64,000 bases of DNA from Siphonodentalium dalli (GCA_032622095.1 CP136067.1:46235549-46299548), one strand, 5' to 3'. Positions 44,961-57,272 are shown, counted from the stretch's first letter. Notes: a model not told the origin generated them from the sequence alone. Numbers and translations: made by a program.

Positions 44961-45720
44961 CTTCCGGTGGCACACAATATAACGCCGACATCGGGATATG
45001 TGCGTGTTTGGGATCTACACTGCTGCACGAACGCCAAAGAGAAATCACTACGGCTGTGCCACCTCATATATGGTTACGATCCTGCTCTGTGCTACCCATC
45101 ACGTTCACTAGCGCTGATGAAGCCATTCTCTTGGTATCTGAACGATCTGGTACTCGAAACACGCCCGCGGTGTATATTTACGGCAATATGTGACCTCTGA
45201 ATAAGATTTTCTGTGACGTATACATGCGCTTCCCGCAACACCCACTGATTGAGTCATCCTCCTGGTATATGCACGATCCAATACTTGGAACACGTCCACT
45301 GTGGATATTTACGGCAATATATGACTTTCTCTGAATCAGATTTTCTGTGACGTATGCGCCTCCCTCAAAACCCGCTGATAAAGTTATTCTCCTTGGTAAA
45401 TGCACAATCCTATACTTGGAACACGTCCGCGGTGCATATTTACGACATTATATGACTTTATCTGAATCAGATTTTTTCTGTGACGTATGCAACTCCCGCA
45501 AAAACCGCTAATGGAGTTATTCTCCTGGCATCAGATTCTGCAAGATCCTATCAACACTCGGTACATGTCCGCATTGCATATTGACGGCAATATATGGCCT
45601 CTCCTGAATCAGATGCTGTGACGTGCGCGCTTCACATAACAGTTTCTCTCCACAGATGAAGCCATTTCCATCGTATCTCTAAAATCTGTTTACCATGACG
45701 CCCGCGTCGTTCAGACTCGT
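44961..45720. repeat. About 131 bp satellite array
   Basis: Five or more units. The anchor word CGGCAATATATG lies at 45181, 45312, 45443 and 45585. Each unit has CTGTGACGTATGC, ACTTGGAACACGTCC and ATCAGATTTT. TGACGT half-CRE words recur once per unit. Frames on both strands are by-products. Confidence 0.85.
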
Positions 45721-46214
45721 TCTCGTGCCTCCCGTTCCGATCGCGTTTGGACGAGCGTTGTCCGTAATAACCACCGCAAATTGCACTTGATATGAATCGA
45801 TTTTTTGATTAATTTTTATTATCAGGAATTTGCAAACAAGATGAAATGCCCTTTATGTTACACGGAGAGAGTACGATGAGTGCGAATGCTATCAATTGGG
45901 GAGATTGGAGTGGCTGCAGAACATATGGATGAAATACCTCTTCAGCTGAATCTGTTGTAATATTGGATTTTATCGACATGTCATTCAATCAGGCATACCA
46001 CTACGTTCACACTCATTTTTATTGATGTAAGAGAGACCACACACTGAATAGTTCAATTGAAATAACGCCGCTGGGCCCTATACACCCTTGTATTCCCCTG
46101 ACGAACAGTTGATACATGAACCTTGTGACATTCATGAACTCCTTCATCACATCATACAAGAAAACTAAGATGCATGCATCAGGTCGGCCGTGAACTATCT
46201 ACCATAGAATTGTT
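45721..46214. other. Unassigned sequence
   Basis: No feature seen. Confidence 0.4.
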
Positions 46215-46615
46215 GTAGCTATCGATTATACATTTTGGAACACCTGTCTGTATGTATGTATGTGTGTATGCGTGAATGCATGTGTGTATGTGTTATAGAC
46301 TCTAACACTGCTCGACTGATCCGACTCGGATTTGGTATTTAACGTGTCAACTTGACCTCGCTCATAGGCATGTTTCTGGACATTGACCGATCCGACTAAA
46401 CATTTGTGTGTATGACTACTTCGATCCCGGGAGCAATATGGACGGGTCCAATTCCACGTGGGACCATGTTCTCGAACGTGTTGATATAGGCATGTTTCTG
46501 GACCAATTGAACAATAGTTTGGCCAGACGCTGTATATACTGGGTACTGTCCAGATGGAGGCGATCACAAAAAAATCCCTAAATAGTCCGAACGAAGTCGA
46601 GTGCATCAGCTAGTT
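46215..46615 (-). mobile_element. Helitron-like repeat, inverted copy
   Basis: On the minus strand it starts with CTAGCTGATGCACTCGACTTC, contains GTCAAGTTGACACG/AAATTGGACCCGTCC units and ends in CATACATACATACAGACAGG simple sequence. Related to 19501-19864 and 24505-24924. Confidence 0.75.
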
Positions 46616-47120
46616 TAATATATATTTTGGACATTTGTCTGTCTGTTTGTCTGTTAGCTATGGCCGGGGAAACTGCCGGACAGATTTGACGAAATTTGAT
46701 ACCTAGGGGAAATTATTTCCAGGGAGTATTTTGGATGGGTCAAATCTTGATCCCGACCTGACTTTGACATTCAAAAAGATCAATTCAAGGTCAAATCTGG
46801 TAAAACGGAAGTATTTCAACGAAATATAATACCTACTGTTACTTTTGTCCCAGGAGTGTTTCGGGTGGGTCAAATCATGACCCTGACCTGATCTTGACAT
46901 TCAAAATTGTCAATTCAAGGTCAAATCGGGTAAAGCCGGGCGGATTTCGACGGGTACTTTTGTCGTGACTTTTGTCCGGGGAGTGTTTGGACGGGTCAAA
47001 TCGTGACCCGACATGACGTTCACCTTTAAAATGGTCAATTCAAGGTTAAATCGCGCAATTCTCCGAAAATCAGAGGGGAACATCCCGGACGAAGTCGGGT
47101 CCACCAGCTACTATGATATA
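46616..47120 (-). mobile_element. Helitron-like tandem repeat, GGTCAAATC type
   Basis: Three units of about 125 bp (GGGTCAAATC.TGACCC, GACCTGA.CTTGACATTC, AATTCAAGGTCAAATC.GGTAAA), terminating at 47090-47110 in the shared module (minus-strand AGCTGGTGGACCCGACTTCG). Related to 13850-14395. Confidence 0.75.
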
Positions 47121-48660
47121 TTTCTAGATTTAGTTACAAACTAAATACCTGTATATTGTACAAAGAAATGTTTGACAAATATATCTGTATCAATATTACC
47201 ATACGGGTCATTAAAATAGATACGACGAAACAAATTTTGAAGGGTGCATGTATCAGGTAAATTTTTATATTTCAAATGATGACAGGAATGCGGAAAGTTG
47301 AAGTACCTACGTAATACTGGCTATCCGAATGAAGAGATATACATGTATATAAAAACCAAAATAGAAGATGACTGCTGGCGACAATGTTTTCCAAAAAAAT
47401 CCAAAGCATTCGATAGCTCCCATCTAGTTGTCAGGCCGAAGATCACTGTGAAGTTTGGTGACTATCAGATGAGGGATATGTCTGTACAGTTGCTAAACAA
47501 TTCAGTCATGCAAAAGAGGATCAAACAGTAAGATACCAAATTGCTGCCTGTGGTAATGTTTTTTAACGAAATTCGGGAAAATTAGATTACTCTCACCCTG
47601 GTTATCCAGAAGATCATTGTGGAATCTGGTGACGATCTGACAAGGGGTGTCGTCTGTAGGATCAACCAAAGTATTTAGCCATAAAAATAGTAAAATTCAA
47701 GATCACCGCTGGCAGTGATGTCTTCACAAGGACAGTTTGAGAACAAAATATGGCTCACATCTAGCGGTGACCCAAAATATCCACATGAGAAAAAGTTCTC
47801 CAATAAAAGCTGGCTGCAGGGTGCGCCAATTGATTCAAATTCGAAATTTAGCAGGGTGTACTGCTTGTGGCCATGTTTTCCCCGCAAATTTGATAGACTG
47901 ATGGACAAAACCACTGAATCCGTTGAATCAATATACATGTATACATGGATTAATTTATATGCATTGTTATACACAGTACTGGTATATAAAGGTACTGAAA
48001 ATAACAATATTACTAGTATACACAAAATAAACCATATATCATGGCTGTGGGTTCTAATATCCGAATATGACAGCTGATAACTTGGTGTGAATTCAAGAGT
48101 GGTGGTGTCTCAAGTATATCTAACCCTCCACATTAGAAACATGCCATTAAATGTCATAAGTATAATCTAGCTTGAGGACAGAAGTTATCCATAAAACCCC
48201 CCTTAATTCAACCAGGTCCTCGCGCGATGTATGGTCGATCACATGATGATCTAGGGGGATTAGAATTGTTGTATAAAAACAGCACTGCATGTAAATATAA
48301 AATAAAATAGTGCTACATCTTATTACAGATTATTGCCATATATAATCAGTGACTATACAGACAGTCTGACAAAATAAAGTTTCAGTGACACTCTATCCGA
48401 ACAGGGGAATAATTCCATCTGTTACAGTCAATGGAACAATTATGAATCTGGAAAGGTGAAATTTCTAAGTAATACTAGATATCGACATGACGCGATAACA
48501 TATAAAGTAAATGCAATATGGCCGCTGCCGACCATTTTTTCCTATAAAATTAAAAAAATATTTGATAGCTCTCATCTGATAGATCAATATCAAGATAAAT
48601 ATGAAGTTTGGTGATGATCGGATGAGTGAAGTGGACTGTGCTAAACGGTTTAGTAATGCT
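47121..48660. repeat. Diverged dispersed repeats with AAGATGACTGCTGGC / GTTTGGTGATGATCGGATGAG words
   Basis: Three diverged units (about 47360-47480, 47580-47720 and 48520-48640) share GAAGAT..CTG.TGGC...ATGTTTTC, then GATAGCTC.CATCT and GAAGTTTGGTGA. 48068-48225 is the paralogue of 30905-31205. Frames on both strands near 47700-48070 lack domains. Confidence 0.55.
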
Positions 48661-48958
48661 TAAAAAGATTCTTACCTTAATATTTTTATGTTCGCTTTAT
48701 AAACTTCACTGAGTCATCTTTGTCATGTATTGAGTTTGATATCTTTTGTTAACAGTTTATAAATCATGTATGTCTCATGTTTGTTATTTTAATTTATGTG
48801 TTTATTATCATTAAATAAAGTTGCATTCCTTAAAAAGATTCTTACCTCAATGTTTTATGTTCACTTTATAAACTCCACTGAGTCATCTTTGTCATGTATT
48901 GAATTTGATATCTTTTGTTAACAGTTTATAAATTATGTATGTCTCGTGTTCGTTATTA
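48661..48958. repeat. Direct duplication, about 172 bp period
   Basis: CTTAAAAAGATTCTTACCT, CCACTGAGTCATCTTTGTCATG and GATATCTTTTGTTAACAG occur at 48660-48795 and again at 48830-48960. Confidence 0.85.
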
Positions 48959-49001
48959 TATTATATACACTTTATAGTGTGTTTCAGCTGGTTTCAGAAC
49001 G

Positions 49002-49030
<29 letters not shown>
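49002..49030. repeat. A29 homopolymer
   Basis: 29 consecutive A. It could be a retroposon tail, but nothing upstream is recognised as a source gene. Confidence 0.95.
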
Positions 49031-49034
<4 letters not shown>

Positions 49035-49700
49035 TAAATTTAAAAACAATTCAAACGTTGTTGTATTCCATGTCCCAGCCCGGACATATACACCAAATTT
49101 CAATAATATTCATTGAGAAACAACGGACCAAACTCCATATAGCACCCCGTATACATATTTTATTCCGAGCTGGCCTTTTATTCCGAGTTGGCACACGTCG
49201 ATTGGGGCGAGTTAGCCCTGGGGCGAGTACGCCGATTCCGACACCTTCACTATTTGCAGCAGGTATACGTTTACGCTAATTTACGCGTAATTTAATTTAC
49301 AAAGTTCCCCAATTGGTATCGTAAATAGAGCGACCTTATTTGACAGAGAATGCCTCTGTTATTGATTATCAAGTTGCTATACATTAAAAACGACAAATTC
49401 ACATGCTCGTTCAAGCGCAGTAGTCTATTTTCCCCATGTTAAAGGACATCCACAAATACCAAATAACGCTAACCTACTGCGAATGTTTGACACGACAACT
49501 GTTAACATGTTTGGGCTGAATTCATCTGACGCGGTGTTATTCCTCAAAATAAACAACAAAACCATCGTTACTTGGAAATGTAGTTTGGGCTAGCATTTAC
49601 ATAAATCCTCCACATCATTTATCCCGACACACACGTCAGATGAAAAACAGCCATGAAGTAAGCGGCCAAATTGGCCGAAATGAAGCATAGCGTTGTGGTC
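49031..49700. other. Unassigned sequence
   Basis: No feature seen. Confidence 0.4.
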
Positions 49701-49708
49701 TTAATTGC

Positions 49709-50030
49709 ATGCAATGCATTATAGGAATCACTGAACTAAATGGTTTCCCCATAGACGACAGTGTTAACGTTTCAGCCAAATTCACTGAATTCAAGCCTGC
49801 AGGCCACTCCAGCGATATTTACCCAGCTAGATTGACACCAGTTGATCACGAAAATGCAAGAAAAATCATAGGTCATGTGTTTACTTTTTTTTTTAATCCC
49901 CAAGTGTACGACAGGGCTATCCCACAGCCAAAATGTTATCTGGAAAAACGCAGAACTACAGCAACTAGTTAAAATAATTATCCCACTCAGAAAAATCCAT
50001 TCCCCCATTAACTCACTAGTTTAAAGGTAC
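49709..50030 (+). pseudogene. LINE-like ORF fragment, paralogue 1 (5' part)
   Basis: An 87-codon frame shares IDD.VNVSAKFT, YPARLTP.DHEN.RK and PQVYDRAIPQ with 62653-62883. A related block downstream of the B2 insertion reads, in frame, as a LINE-type C-terminal segment (LAPRLWNTFSPLIS). The domain of the 5' part is unknown. Protein-level similarity with insertions and deletions points to two old copies of one element. Confidence 0.5.
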
Positions 50031-50034
50031 TCAA

Positions 50035-50493
50035 TCCGATAAAACTCCTCTCAATTACTATTTCAATGGCTTCGGGGGTCAAAAATATTTGATTCGAGTC
50101 GAGGAAGTCACCCATCAAAGCTCAGAGTTGTTAGATATCGATTTTAGAAATCTATTATTTTTCATTATCGGGAATACTATCTGGCCCAGAACTCAGTCAA
50201 AATTGCGTTAAAATTACCATTTGATTTTAGAGTTATCCATCCTTGTCTGTTTGAATAGATTTGGAGTACACATCCAGAGCAGATTACGGCAGTTATTAGT
50301 ACTCATCTCGAGAACATAACAAATTTCAAAAATCAATATCTAATAACTCTGAGCTTTGTTTGATGGGTTCATCGACTCGAATCAAATATTTTTTACCCCC
50401 AAAGCCAAAGAAATAGTAATATAGGACCCTCTGATCGGATTGTTGTTGTTGGAATCTGTTGAGATGGGGACCCTCTTTACGGATTGAGTACCT
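50035..50493. mobile_element. TTAA-flanked MITE, family B copy 2
   Basis: 459 bp with TTAA at 50031-50034 and 50494-50497. Interrupts the LINE-like fragment; the paralogue at 62930-62933 has the unoccupied TTAA followed by the same AT.ATTTAGATAT. Nearly identical to copies 1 and 3. Confidence 0.93.
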
Positions 50494-50497
50494 TTAA

Positions 50498-50655
50498 ATT
50501 ATTTAGATATGATGTACAAATCAAATAAATAAGATTTCATCCTTTAATAACCTGCCACATGTATCAGGTGACGGTCATTCTTCAGTTACCTTCACCTCTA
50601 GTGGTGCACTCGCTCCCCGACTATGGAACACATTTAGCCCCCTGATTTCGAAACA
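50498..50655 (+). pseudogene. LINE-like ORF fragment, paralogue 1 (3' part)
   Basis: Continues the alignment to 62934-63080. In frame it reads SSVTFTSSGALAPRLWNTFS, resembling the last part of LINE RT proteins (basic residue, L-W-N). No intact ORF. Confidence 0.5.
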
Positions 50656-51892
50656 GCCGTAACCACAAGCACAAACTCCTATACGAATATCAAGATTAGT
50701 TGAATAATACTAGTAATTAATCCTTGATATAACATACTAAATGCTCATTCACGAGTAGTTATCCCTTACATGACATGTTCAGATAATAAGTTCAACAAAT
50801 GACCACACAATTGTTTAACGTATTGTCATTCTGTACTTTTATTGGCTGTCGTCTGCTTATTTTTCATGAAAACCCCTCCAGATGAATACTAAATAGACCA
50901 TTCCGATGAATACTTGTATAACTGAGTGGGAGAATCAATTTAGTACCGAAAATGAGTGGTAAATCTAGTGATCATGTTAATTTGGGTGTATTCGAATCTG
51001 TGTAGTTCTGTGTTCGTAAGGAAGACGTTACCAGAGTGTTAAGACCCGAACACAGATAACAGGAAGGAACAGACCAAGAATTGTGACTGGTTTCTCACTC
51101 GCATAATTCGAGTAGTGAGAATCCAAACCCGTGAACATTATTCCAGGCACAGGATGCGGGGTGTCCCCTAGTCACCTAATTTATTGGACCACATTTTTCT
51201 TGAGGCTGAACTATTCCCATCAGAGAATCCGAATGTTGCTGACCTCTAACACCAGGACGCAAAATAAAACTATTTTGACTATCCAGTGGTTCCCACTGCA
51301 TTTCAGATGACACCACACCATTTCCTATTCAATGTAGAATACATAATAAGTTCACACAAAAAAGTAAAACCTGATGTTCTTCCGTTTGGCCGATCTATCA
51401 TAGTAACATTCATTTGTCGCCAGATTAGATAAATTGGTAAACAATATTTATTTTCAAAAATCAAACATTTTACACAAACACAATACACATATATACATAT
51501 ATACAATACACGCATCCTGGATGGCATAAACAGGACTCCACAGTCTTGGTAACCTGTCGTTCGCGAACAAGTAAGAACGCAGATTCGAATACGACCATTG
51601 ATTTTGATGCGTGTTATATGCTGTCGTTAATGCCAAATTAATGAACAAATTTATCGGCATCTCACATCGGGTTAAATAGTGTCTGTTAGATGGGGAGATT
51701 AGCCAGCACCGTCTGCTCGTTGCACTGAAAGTTGTGGATTAAGTATACCGATATATGAACATGACGATGGAATACATGACAGTAATCTATATATGATAGA
51801 TTGTTCACTGAAAGTGAAGTAAGGGCTTTTATTATATTTTCATCAACCTTTTACATCAAAATGTAAATCATATCCCCACTCACAGAAGACCG
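50656..51892. other. Unassigned sequence
   Basis: No domain-bearing frame or repeat partner was identified over this 1.2 kb stretch. Confidence 0.4.
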
Positions 51893-51966
51893 AAAGTGTT
51901 ATCCTACTCTCAAGATGTTATCCTACTCTCAAGATGTTATCCTATTCTCAAGATGTTATCCTACTA
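51893..51966. repeat. 19 bp minisatellite
   Basis: Nearly four copies of TTATCCTACTCTCAAGATG. Confidence 0.95.
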
Positions 51967-52275
51967 TCAGCACTGCGTCATGACGTCAATTTTTGCTTCC
52001 TTCGGTATCCTTGCGCATTATTTTAACAGAAATGGCTGGTGATGTTGTAGCTTTAAGTACGTATTATAAATCTGACCGTGTGTTTCATTGTGGTCTGGGA
52101 CGTAACAAACTGGAACAGAAAATATAATAAGCGCAATAGTCAAATGTCAAATCTGAGCGGCGTAAAGGTTTTCTCCTCTCGTGAGATGCGAGGAATATAT
52201 CCACACGGCTAGCGCTTCGTAAAATAATCATCAAAATCTCACTCGAGGTGAAAAACCCTACGTCACTCAGAATAG
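51967..52275. other. Unassigned sequence
   Basis: No feature seen. Confidence 0.4.
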
Positions 52276-52279
52276 TTAA

Positions 52280-52744
52280 AGGTACTCAATCCGATAAAAC
52301 TCCTCTCAATTACTATTTCAATGGCTTCGGGGGTCAAAAATATTTGATTCGAGTCGAGGAAGTCACCCATCAAAGCTCAGAGTTGTTAGATATCGATTTT
52401 AGAAATCTATTATTTTTCATTATCGGGAATACTATCTGGCCCAGAACTCAGTCAAAATTGCGTTAAAATTACCACTTGATTTTAGAGTTATCCATCCTTG
52501 TCTGTTTGAATAGATTTGGAGTACCCAGAGCAGATTACGGCAGTTATTAGTACTCATCTCGAGAACATAACAAATTTCAAAAATCAATATCTAATAACTC
52601 TGAGCTTTGTTTGATGGGTTCCTCGACTCGAATCAAATATTTTTTACCCCCAAAGCCAAAGAAATAGTAATATAGGACCCTCTGATCGGATTGTTGTTGT
52701 TGGAATCTGTTGAGATGGGGACCCTCTTTACGGATTGAGTACCT
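52280..52744. mobile_element. TTAA-flanked MITE, family B copy 3
   Basis: 465 bp with TTAA at 52276-52279 and 52745-52748. Differs from copies 1 and 2 by a handful of bases and a small deletion (ACATCC missing in the centre). Confidence 0.93.
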
Positions 52745-52748
52745 TTAA

Positions 52749-53990
52749 CTATTGTCTATATCTAGATTGTAGCGCATAGATCGTATACATGTATTATCAT
52801 TAAGAGGATGCATATGTGTCGAAAAGCACGCGACCACAGATTTCGCATACCACGTCAGCGACAAGATGGTACCCTATATACCGGTAGTTTATATGTTAGT
52901 CCAAGCCGGTAAGTCTACAACGGCAGTCGTGTTTTATCAGGGACGTGGCGACGGAGTCTATGTTGAAAAGTTCCAACTGGTGACAATATCAGTCCTATGT
53001 TTTGACACAAGATAGGACATTATGCGTCTGTTTCTGGTTGAAAAATAAAACTATGAGAGCAATTTCAACCTATTGTTTGTGTGAAATTTCCTAATAATGT
53101 TGTGATGGGCAACGACTGGTGATATGTACATGCATATATGTTCAACTTGCTTTTGGTATAGTCATGGTGCACTGCCATTATTCTTGATTTATTTTTCAGT
53201 GCAATAACAAACGGGAGAGGAGGTACCCATAAGTGAGTCAGCACTTGTCCTCCAACCCCATTTTCTATAAAAATGTATGTATCATTTCCTATGTTATTGA
53301 ATTTAGACAAATAAATATGTTTAAACCAATAAAAGTTCCGACTGTTGAAACTTTTGCTACGGTTGTGAGTGAGAGATCCCAACCCCATGTCGCTACGTAT
53401 CTGGTTGTCATTTGAGGCGTCATCATAGTGATCAAACCCGAATACCTCCAGCTATATGTTTCTTGCTGATACGAGATTTGTTGGAATGAGTGGAACCTCG
53501 AAGCCATCCTGGATGGAACTTAGCTCATTTCATAGAATAAAATTGGCTCAGCAAACACAGAACCCACACGTAATGAAAAGCTAATGGATTAATCTGGGCG
53601 CTGGATTCTATTTACGAGCAGTAATTTGTCGGACATCAAACGATTATACAAGCGTTCGATATTAATTAGGTACGATTAAAGGGCCGTTGGTCAGGAACGA
53701 ACTTCAGGCCGGAAGCTGCGTAAAATGTCATTTGCGCCGGCGCATGCTGATCACTTGGAAGTGAGATAACTGTCGTCTGCGTACACGCTGGTTGGTGTGA
53801 AAAGCCAAACCTAATCAAGTCCGAAACGAATTGCCTGACCCCAAACTGTCCCCGGGATATTTACATGAACTAATAGTCCGGACTTTGTCTGTGACCTTAC
53901 TATACTACAGATAATATAGACAGAGTCGTTGGGGAACAATTGTTTTCATATACGTGCGAATTGATTTGAAACATTGCCAACGACTTGGTA
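52749..53990. other. Unassigned; one old dispersed-repeat fragment
   Basis: 53045-53110 matches the repeat at 27790 and 41565. The 107-codon minus-strand frame at 53065-53388 lacks domain features. Confidence 0.4.
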
Positions 53991-54427
53991 TGGGAACATG
54001 TCTCTATTCCGAAGGTTCGCTATTCCGAAGGTTCACTATTCCGAAGGTTCGCTATTCCGAAGGTTCACTATTCCGAAGATTTTGTTATTTTAAAGGTTAA
54101 TTCTATATTCTAAAGTATTGAGAGGGTTCTTTATCACGAAGACTCTTTTTCTGAAGGAAATAACTTAAAACATTCAAACAATAAATGTGACCGACTTTTT
54201 TCTTCGCGGGTTTCCTTGAGATTAAATGTCAATACGTATGACGTTATTTACCAAAACATATTCACGTCAGGCAGCCCACACAATTGCTATGTTTCCATAC
54301 GATTTAATGTCATCACGTATGACGTTATATCTCAATTATCTTAGAGGCAAGAATACGCCAGCTAAAGGCTAATTTTCGAGTCACCGACTATTTTTTTTTA
54401 TAGTGCCTTGATATCAGGTTTTAATAA
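53991..54427. repeat. 16 bp minisatellite locus 3 and flank
   Basis: The border GGGAACATGTCTCTATTCCG is followed by five units of TTCGCTATTCCGAAGG (54003-54080), then the flank shared with loci 1 and 2. It is the most regular forward copy. Confidence 0.88.
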
Positions 54428-54435
54428 CAATCTGT

Positions 54436-55295
54436 TAGACCCCGAAGCCACGACAAATAGTTTTCATGGCTGGCTCAACCGATTTTCATGGCTGGTTAGC
54501 TAGCTAAGCCGGCTCAGTCACGACGTTCGTGGCTGACGAAATATGGCGGCTCAGCCGGCTGAGATGTTATCATTCAGCGTATTTCCGTTTCCGAAATGTT
54601 CATAATCCCCTGTTATCGGTTATAGATGCCGTTTTTTTTAGCGTTTGTGGTGAACCCGTAGAATTCAAGACCACACGTAATCTTTTGATGTTGGGCTTTT
54701 CCATTACGGCGAAATTCACGAAGGACTGGCATGGATATACTATGTAGTTTCCCATCTAATCGGTATAAGTAGTTACATTGGGACTTCTGTCGACTTCAGA
54801 CTGCTATCATCACTGCCATCTTGCGATATATGCATGCATCATTGAATGATGAACCGGATAGTAATGATATATACTATTTCAAACTATTTTCTATTCTTAT
54901 GAGTATATATTGACAAATGCCAGTGATGTCTGAGACTGGGTGTTGTCGATATAAACAATTTATATTTTAACCCTTTCAATGCCGAATGGATGCGCCCATG
55001 CATTCAGTTATATGAAAGCATGCATTGGGATAGTCTATTCCACATTAAGGGGCCAGGTGTTCTGATAATATAACAACCATGCGAGTATGCCAATATTAGG
55101 CAATGCGGTTTAGTTCTTTGCGATTCACAGTACAGTTGTGCTTGACATATAAGCCCATGCACATGGCTCAGCCATTTTACAATTCCGGCGGCGGAGATTT
55201 TTAAATGTGGCTGGCGTTAGAAATAATATGGCTGGCGGCGGCTTGTGGCCAATATGGCTGGCGGCGGCGGCGTACGATGGCGGCTTCGGGCTCTA
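54436..55295. mobile_element. 860 bp hAT-like element with 8 bp target duplication
   Basis: Ends TAGACCCCGAAGCC / GGCTTCGGGCTCTA, flanked by CAATCTGT at 54428-54435 and 55296-55303. Removing the element and one 8-mer rejoins the sequence found uninterrupted at 13665-13690. Both subterminal regions are packed with ATGGCTGG/ATGGCGGC words. An internal fragment at 54968-55030 starts TTAACCCTTT, like a piggyBac-type end. A 72-codon frame (54529-54747) is not a transposase. Confidence 0.88.
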
Positions 55296-55303
55296 CAATC
55301 TGT

Positions 55304-55452
55304 GCCATAAAATATGATTAAAACACTATAGTTCATCACCATTTGAAACGCCTGTATCAGAAGATGTCCATAGAGAAATAGAAAACAGCTTAAATCATAA
55401 AAAGATCCCCCCCCGTTATGGCTCCTAGAATGCAACATAATCCAACCTAATG
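55304..55452. other. Remainder of the minisatellite-bearing element
   Basis: Aligns with 13676-13740 (AGTTCATCACCATTTGAAA). Confidence 0.6.
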
Positions 55453-55520
55453 CATTTTCAATTGAAGGGGAATAACACTATCTTTATAATATAGAGTTAT
55501 TCCCCTACATTGAAAATAAT
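55453..55520. repeat. 68 bp hairpin
   Basis: ATTTTCAATTGAAGGGGAAT pairs with its near inverse (ATTCCCCTACATTGAAAAT). The compact stem-loop resembles a short MITE or a pre-miRNA-like hairpin. Confidence 0.75.
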
Positions 55521-55990
55521 ACACTTTGCGCAACAAAACCAAATGAACCTTAAGCACAAACACACGTCGTTAACTCAACAAAAACAACATGTTCACAGTT
55601 GATTACACCGGATAAGCTGATAATACAGTGTTAGGGAGCTTCCTATTTCCAATGGTATATATACTGGCATATCTGTTATATATGTGATATGTGTGTTCGA
55701 AAATTAAGTGGGCCTTTAATGTTGATGTTTCTTTCAAATACAGATAGCCAGTTCGGAAAAAACTATATCTCTTACATGTAGTTTATTTCAGTCATCGTGT
55801 TTTCAACTTTCCATAATAAACGATAAACTGATACTGTCTTCTTGCTATTAATAACGGACATCTGGAACAATTTGGGAATTAGAAGTGGGTGTATATATGT
55901 ACTATATGTGAATACTAGCGTATTAGTATTTTTCATTCCTCGTGTGTTTTTTGTGGTGGGTGCAAATTTTCATTAATTTCTGGTTAAATA
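55521..55990. other. Unassigned sequence
   Basis: No feature seen. Confidence 0.4.
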
Positions 55991-55993
55991 CGC

Positions 55994-56155
55994 CCAGAAT
56001 AGCGAACCTTCGGAATAGCGAACCTTCGGAATAGCGAACCTTCGGAATAGCGAACCTTCGGAATAGCGAACCTTCGGAATAATGAACCTTCGGAATAATG
56101 AACCTTCGGAATAGCGAACCTTCGGAATAATGAACCTTCGGAATAGAGAACCCTA
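55994..56155. repeat. 16 bp minisatellite locus 4, inverted
   Basis: Ten units of GAATAGCGAACCTTCG, the inverse of loci 1-3, with GAATAATGAACC variants interspersed. The highest copy number in the window. Confidence 0.95.
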
Positions 56156-56800
56156 CCCCTTGGTATAAAGACCTTTTGGCGATACGATTTATTTTATACG
56201 GCGGTCCGGGCTGTTAGCTTCATTCGCGGAAAACATATTCGGCGATGGCGGCATTTTGAGGGTTAATAGCGACACATCTGTGTGACCGCGACCCCCGTCC
56301 GTTCGTGTGTGGGTTTCCATGGCACTCCGCACAGTTATTGCCACTAAAATCGACATACATCGCAGGGGCGTTTCTGGGTGGCCCGGACTGGTCCGGTCTG
56401 GTCCGGGTGTTGTTTAGCCACACCGATTGGTGGTATAGGTTCTAAGATGAACTAAGAGAACACATTTATAGTCTATTCGCTTTGATTTTAGCACAATATC
56501 TTGAATATACGAAAATCAGTTCTGCAATACTATAAATTATTTGATTATATGATCATAAGTTTCTTTCCCAATTCCTATGTTAAAGCGTAACGAAAAATCG
56601 AGATATCTAACTATGTTCACCTCATTAATAAAACAACAGGTTAACATAAATTATTATCAGACCTGAAAATAGATAAGATTTTACCAGCGACGTTCAACGT
56701 CACAACGTCTCGCCCAATCAAAACGAGTTTCATAGAATAAAACAGTTATCGCATTGTTTCTTGGTTGACACAAGGAATTGTCAGCCCTTGGAAGTCAATA
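56156..56800. other. Unassigned sequence
   Basis: The GC-rich 56200-56420 holds a 67-codon minus-strand frame with no family match; a CxxCH word in it is taken as chance. Confidence 0.4.
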
Positions 56801-56804
56801 TTAA

Positions 56805-57272
56805 AGGTACTCAATCCGTAAAGAGGGTCCCCATCTCAACAGATTCCAACAACAACAATCCGATCAGAGGGTCCTATATTACTATTTCTTTGGCTTTGGG
56901 GGTAAAAAATATTTGATTCGAGTCGAGGAACCCATCAAACAAAGCTCAGAGTTATTAGATATTGATTTTTCAAATTTGTTATGTTCTCGAGATAAGTACT
57001 AATAACTGCCGTAATCTGCTCTGGATGTGTACTCCAAATCTATTCAAACCGACAAGGATGAATAACTCTAAATCAAGTGGTAATTTTAACGCAATTTTGA
57101 CTGAGTTCTGGGCCAGATAGTATTCCCGATAATGAAAAATAATAGATTTCTAAAATCGATATCTAACAAATCTGAGCTTTGATGGGTGACTTCCTCGACT
57201 CGAATCAAATATTTTTGACCCCCGAAGCCATTGAAATAGTAATTGAGAGGAGTTTTATCGGGTTGAGTACCT
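56805..57272. mobile_element. TTAA-flanked MITE, family B copy 4, inverted
   Basis: 468 bp with TTAA at 56801-56804 and 57273-57276, ends AGGTACTCAATCCG and CGGGTTGAGTACCT, opposite in orientation to copies 1-3. Confidence 0.93.

Noticed and set aside
49002-49030. A29 run as proof of a processed retrogene
   Set aside because: No coding remnant, poly(A) signal or target duplication could be tied to it.
56220-56423. CAECH word as a cytochrome c haem site
   Set aside because: Single word in a 67-codon frame without any other cytochrome feature.
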